Source of the DNA: Nageia nagi
Taxonomy: Eukaryota; Pinophyta
Direction of reading: 5' to 3'
Length of the DNA: 64,000 bases
Assembly: GCA_050084985.1 (NCBI GenBank)
Contig: JBITNC010000001.1
Span: forward strand, 62,744,001-62,808,000
This document shows positions 59,901-64,000 of the stretch, piece by piece (the first letter of the stretch is position 1; each line of letters opens with the position of its first letter). The notes beneath the pieces were generated by a model, which was not told the origin of the DNA, made no database searches, and saw nothing but the letters and a program-made list of their open reading frames with translations. The translations under genes were made by a program, and so were the position numbers.

Positions 59901-61261
59901 TTGTCACTCCTTTTGAATCACCTCGTCATACTTGTTTTCGTTCAAGTTGAATGCGCTTTTGGTTCAAATTCTTAATACTAGTGATCACCTATTTGTATCA
60001 AACCTTTTCAAAAACTTAAATATAATATAATTAAATGAAAATTTATAATTAGAAAGAAAAAAAATTTGAAAATTAAAAATTATGTATAAGAAAAGAAGAT
60101 CTTATATCAAAGAAGATTTGCTTCTTTATATTATTTTGGATTTTAGTTGTGAAAACTTGTCTACAATAAGAATGATATCATTGTTATCCTTTTATCTTAA
60201 TTCTTCTAATATCATTCTTATATTGGAGCTTTCGATAAACTATGATGAGGTATAGGTTCATAGGAAGGTAGTACCTCATAAAGTCAACAATGTAAGTAAT
60301 ACTAATTTACTACACATTAGTATTCATTCTACTTAAACTTATCGTAATATAAAGCTTATAAAGACAAGAGGTGAAACGTATTAAAAATGTAGTATTTTCA
60401 AACTATTTAAACAACATTAGAAAATCATAATAATATTTTTCAAAGTTATCCTAATAATTTTTTTAATGTTTCTTAATTTTTTGTATCTTTTTTAATGCAA
60501 GTTAAACTCGTGTTTATGCATTATAATTTTTTCATCGATGAGTAAAATAATTGAATGTGTTACCCTGAGTCCTAAGGCAAGAATGATCTAAGAAAGAATC
60601 AATAATCAAAATTTATCATTTTATGTACATATAATTAAATTTTATATACCCTTGTTATAATCCTAGTATATTGTATTATTCAATTATGTTTTACATAATC
60701 AATATAGCTCAATGTAACTTGTTGAACTCATCATATTTTATTAACAAATCCATTATATGTTATGTTATTATTACTAAATAAGAACAAAAAAGAGGAAGCA
60801 ATTTTAAAATAAGTAGAATGAATCTTCAAACACTTCATATAGATAGTTTAATATAATCTCCCAAAAGGATTACCTCATATGAGAAAGATTTTACACAAAA
60901 TTGATTTAATCATTGGAGAAAACTTACCAAACAAATCACCCTATAACATTTTACATAAAATTGATATAATTATTAGAGAAAACGTACCAAACAAATCACC
61001 CTATAACATGCACCTCAATATTACTATTTGTATTCATAGTGAAGAGAAATATGATTAGAAAATGGTATTTTAAAAAGAATGGGTTACATGGATTCTCAAT
61101 TATATGACTAGAAAAAGGTATTTCAAAGAAATGAAGTCCAACATTGACTAAATTGATGTACTACTTGTAGAGTTATACCTATATTTTGACTCATGATGCT
61201 AGAGTATCTAACAATTTTGTTCATGCATCTTAAGTGACAAAGATTTATTTAATGCCATGGT
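59901..61261. other. AT-rich interval, unit G
   Basis: Counterpart of 8661-9973. A short duplication at about 60895-61005 repeats the phrase accaaacaaatcaccctata. No gene seen. Confidence 0.55.
60166..60221. repeat. Inverted repeat (13-bp arms), unit G
   Basis: Perfect arms at 60166-60178 and 60209-60221. Confidence 0.6.
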
Positions 61262-61419
61262 GAGCTAGTGAGAGGAGAGCTAGTGACTAGAGATCTAGTG
61301 AGTGGAGAGCCAATATGTGGAGATCCAATAAGTGGATAGACAAGGAGATGATAACTAATGAGTAGGCAACCAAGGAGTGGAGAGCCAACTAGTTGAGTGC
61401 TAGTGAGTGAAGAGCCAAG
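61262..61419. repeat. 15-bp minisatellite, unit G
   Basis: One 15-bp copy longer than in A, B and E (158 against 143 bp), with the minus frame 61249-61452 still open. Confidence 0.8.
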
Positions 61420-61463
61420 ATGAAAAGGAATGATCATAAAACAATGATACAACTAAAGAATCT

Positions 61464-61880
61464 TGTTAAGATCTCATATCCTAATATTTACTTAAGCATA
61501 TTTATATTTTAATTAATTTTATTATTTGCTTGTATCGACTTGTAATGTGAACCAATCATATTTTCTAAGATGAGTCATCATTTGGAATGTAAACTATCAA
61601 TTAGGGTAGGAGGACTATATAGACTTGTAAGACACATAAGGAGAGTATCTTGGAAAATTAATTATCTTTTTGAGTTGTAAGTAGCAAGCTCCCTCGAAGC
61701 ACCCTACAATTCCTATGTTATAAGTAAAGTTATTTTGTTATATTATTTGGTTTTTTATCTGATTATATTATTCCAATTCAATTAATTCATGCATTTCTAG
61801 TATATGGTTATTCCATATTTCAATATTTCTTATGGTATTCATGGTACAACCCCTTTTTAGTTCTACTAGATTCTTAAAAG
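61464..61880 (+). repeat. 5' LTR of gypsy H
   Basis: Starts tgttaagatctcat and shares D-type bases, for example ttttttatctgattatatt. Primer site tggcatcagagcc (61882-61894), as in D. Confidence 0.85.
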
Positions 61881-62470
61881 GTGGCATCAGAGCCTTGATT
61901 TTGGCTACATATGGCCATTTTGTGTGGTTGCATCAAGTGAAAAAATAAGAATTTATCTATTTTACAACTAAAACTTTGCCTAAATTTTTGCAAATTGTAA
62001 GGTTACATTGAAGTGGAACCCTATAAATCACTATTTTTTCAACTGAAACTCATATTTTTAGAATCTCATGAAACCCTCAAACTTATCACAAGCAATAGCT
62101 AATCCAAAATAGGTGAAAACTTTTAGAGTGAATATCTTCCAAACCATAAAGAATTTCTCAACCACTTTTTAGTTCTACTAGATTCTTAAAAGGTGGTATC
62201 AAAGCCTTGAATTTGGCTACCTATGGGCATTTTTGTGTGGTTGCATCAAGTGAAAAAATAAGAATTTATCTATTTTACAACTAAAATTTTGCCTAATTTT
62301 TTGCAAATTGTAAGGTTACATTGAAGTTAAACCATATAAATCACTATCTTTTCAACTAAAACTTTGTCCATTTTTTTAGAATCTCTGGAAACCCTCAAAC
62401 TTATCACCTAAAATAGAAAATCTGAAATAGGTAAAAACTTTTAGAGTGAATATCTTCCAAACCATGAAGA
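61850..62470 (+). repeat. Leader duplication in gypsy H
   Basis: The LTR end, primer site and leader occur twice: about 61850-62155 (primer site tggcatcagagcc) and about 62163-62470 (tggtatcaaagcc). The two copies belong to different subtypes, D-like and A-like. Confidence 0.75.
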
Positions 62471-62623
62471 ATTACCAAATTCTAAGAGTGCCCATTAAGA
62501 CCTTGCTCATTTTGACATTTTTTCAACCTAATCATTTTCATATGTAGCATCGATATACTTCTTTTAACTTTCAAAAATAATAGTCACTAAAAATAGTAAG
62601 TCAAGACCTAGCTTGTATTTCAA

Positions 62624-64000
62624 ATGGAGGGAAAATGATCTCAAGACCTAAGTATGGAAATATTAGATAATAATGTTAAATAGCTTGAAGCTCACCTTGG
62701 TGGAGGTGACCTCAAATCTGCTTTTCAAGAGATACATGGAAAATTCACTAAATTTATCTAGTAAAGCTTATTAGATTGGGCACTAAATATGATTCTACAA
62801 ATTCAAATCTATTGGAAGTACAAAAAATAGGTCTTACAACTCTACAATAATCATCTATGCAATGACAAATGTTGTCATAAAGCATACTAGGTACAAGTAT
62901 TCAATAATACTTAGGGAAAAATACTCAATTACAAGCACAACAAGTGCATATGAGTGGTCCTTTGGCCTTTATCCTTATAAGAATAACTAAGTTGGATTTC
63001 CTTTTATTTGATAGAGAGGATCCCACTAGATGGAATTATAGAGCAAAATAATACTTTACACTGAATCAAATTCTTAAGGTTTAGAAGATCAATATATTTT
63101 CTTTTCATTTAAAACATGAGACCATTCAGTGGTACCAAATGTTTGAAAAAGATAATAGGAGTCCTTGTTAGGGGGATTTCCTAAAACTATTTTTGGTGAG
63201 GTTTGGACCAAGTGATTTTGAGGATTTCGCAAGAGCACTTACAAAACTTCAATAAATATCAATTGTGAAATAATATCAGATATAATTCAAAAAGCTTGCA
63301 AATTGCATAGAGGTATTAGATTAAATATCTTTTTTTAGGAGTTCCTTCATTAGTGGGATTAAGGAAGACATCAGGGTGGAAGTCAAAATGTCCAATCCTA
63401 GCACTATAATATAGGCTATTAGGTTTGCTAAATTGGAAAAAGACAAATTCAATACCCCACATTGATAAGGGTAGAAAACATTCATCAAACCTCAAGCTTC
63501 TCCTAAACTTATTCATTTATTTCAAATTAAGCAGCTCAGTAAAAAGGAAATGAATGAGTACAAATTGAATGGTCTTTGCTATAATTATAATCAAAGATTG
63601 TATTTCCTTAATGCAAATATATTTTGATGATTTAGAGGATGTAATTATGATTGAGGAAGAAGGTAATGAACTTGAAATAATTGAAAAATATGTTCTTGTA
63701 ATTTCTTGTAGTACCCTTGCAAGAGTTATGACACCCCAAATAATGAAGGTTTTTCAAAATATTATCTCTCATCATTTTACTTAACTAAAGAAGAACACAT
63801 AATTTCATTGATCCTTGTGTGGATGAACATGTTAATTATTTTATATATCCTCAAAATAATTTTGAAGTGATGATTTTAAATGGAGGTAGAATTTCTTGCA
63901 AGGGGAAACATTGAAGTGTTAAGCTCTACATGGAAGATTATCACATACAAAGTTATATGTATGTACTTCCATTGGGAGAGTATGATGTGCTCTTAATAGT
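62624..64000 (+). pseudogene. gag-protease pseudogene of gypsy H, cut by window edge
   Basis: gag starts at ATG 62624. The capsid part is the best-preserved of the array: HETIQWYQMFEK, FGPSDFEDFARALTKLQ and GIKEDIRVEVKM-like segments at about 63110-63400. The knuckle remnant GLCYNYN is at about 63573. Protease continues to the edge (NNFEVMILNGGRISCKG, then YVLPLGEYDVLLIV). Stops occur in every part, so it is dead within the visible region. Confidence 0.82.

Larger units (their letters stand above)
53993..61463 (+). repeat. Compound tandem unit G
   Basis: A unit with both LTRs but a large internal pol deletion and a deletion of the peptide ORF. Diverged from A about as much as D is. Confidence 0.85.
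61464..64000 (+). repeat. Compound tandem unit H, cut by window edge
   Basis: Begins with a D-type LTR and D-type leader, then switches at about 62157 to A-type leader and gag. It runs out of the window in the protease region. Confidence 0.85.

Noticed and set aside
1-64000. tRNA, rRNA or organelle insertions
   Set aside because: I found no cloverleaf-like or rRNA-like segment on reading. The only tRNA similarity is in the primer-binding sites.

Overview
The window is plant nuclear repeat DNA. It is AT-rich, with no bacterial-style gene packing and no recognisable host housekeeping gene. Every long protein similarity I can read belongs to LTR retrotransposons: Ty3/gypsy gag, protease, RT, RNase H and integrase pieces, one almost complete Ty1/copia element, and one gag-only gypsy element. 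Initiator-Met primer-binding sites next to LTR ends and very large intergenic repeats fit a large-genome seed plant. A gymnosperm is my guess, not something the sequence proves.

Most of the window is a head-to-tail array of one compound unit of about 10.4 kb, always in the same orientation. In order, a full unit holds: a 5' LTR of about 415 bp; a decayed gypsy gag-pol; a 3' LTR; about 1.1 kb of older retroelement debris; an AT-rich stretch; a block richer in GC and CpG that carries, on the minus strand, a small ORF for a putative secreted peptide of 71 residues; a second AT-rich stretch with hairpins; and a 15-bp minisatellite running into the next LTR. Units A (1-10160, its LTR starts before the window) and B (10161-20546) are nearly identical. 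C (20547-22767) is truncated in protease. D (22768-32680) is an older, diverged copy with the most complete pol. E (42977-52416), F (52417-53992), G (53993-61463) and H (61464-64000, cut by the window edge) are partial or rearranged copies.

A block of about 10.3 kb without unit sequence (32681-42976) separates D from E. It holds a 14-bp minisatellite, larger direct repeats, a gypsy integrase-tail relic, and a minus-strand, gag-only LTR element (36833-42067) whose interior is filled with tandem repeats instead of pol. Unit E is split by a 5.1-kb copia element (44016-49142) with a CTATG target duplication. That element is broken mostly by TAG codons where glutamine is expected.

No retrotransposon here can be autonomous. 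The only candidate for a working gene is the small secreted-peptide ORF. It is intact in A, B and D, stopped in E and deleted in G. Between A and D the 71 residues differ at one position, while the 59 in-frame residues just upstream differ at eight. That pattern makes it the most interesting object in the window. Single-base indels are frequent, both between A and B and especially at 23880-24690, so some apparent frameshifts may be assembly errors.
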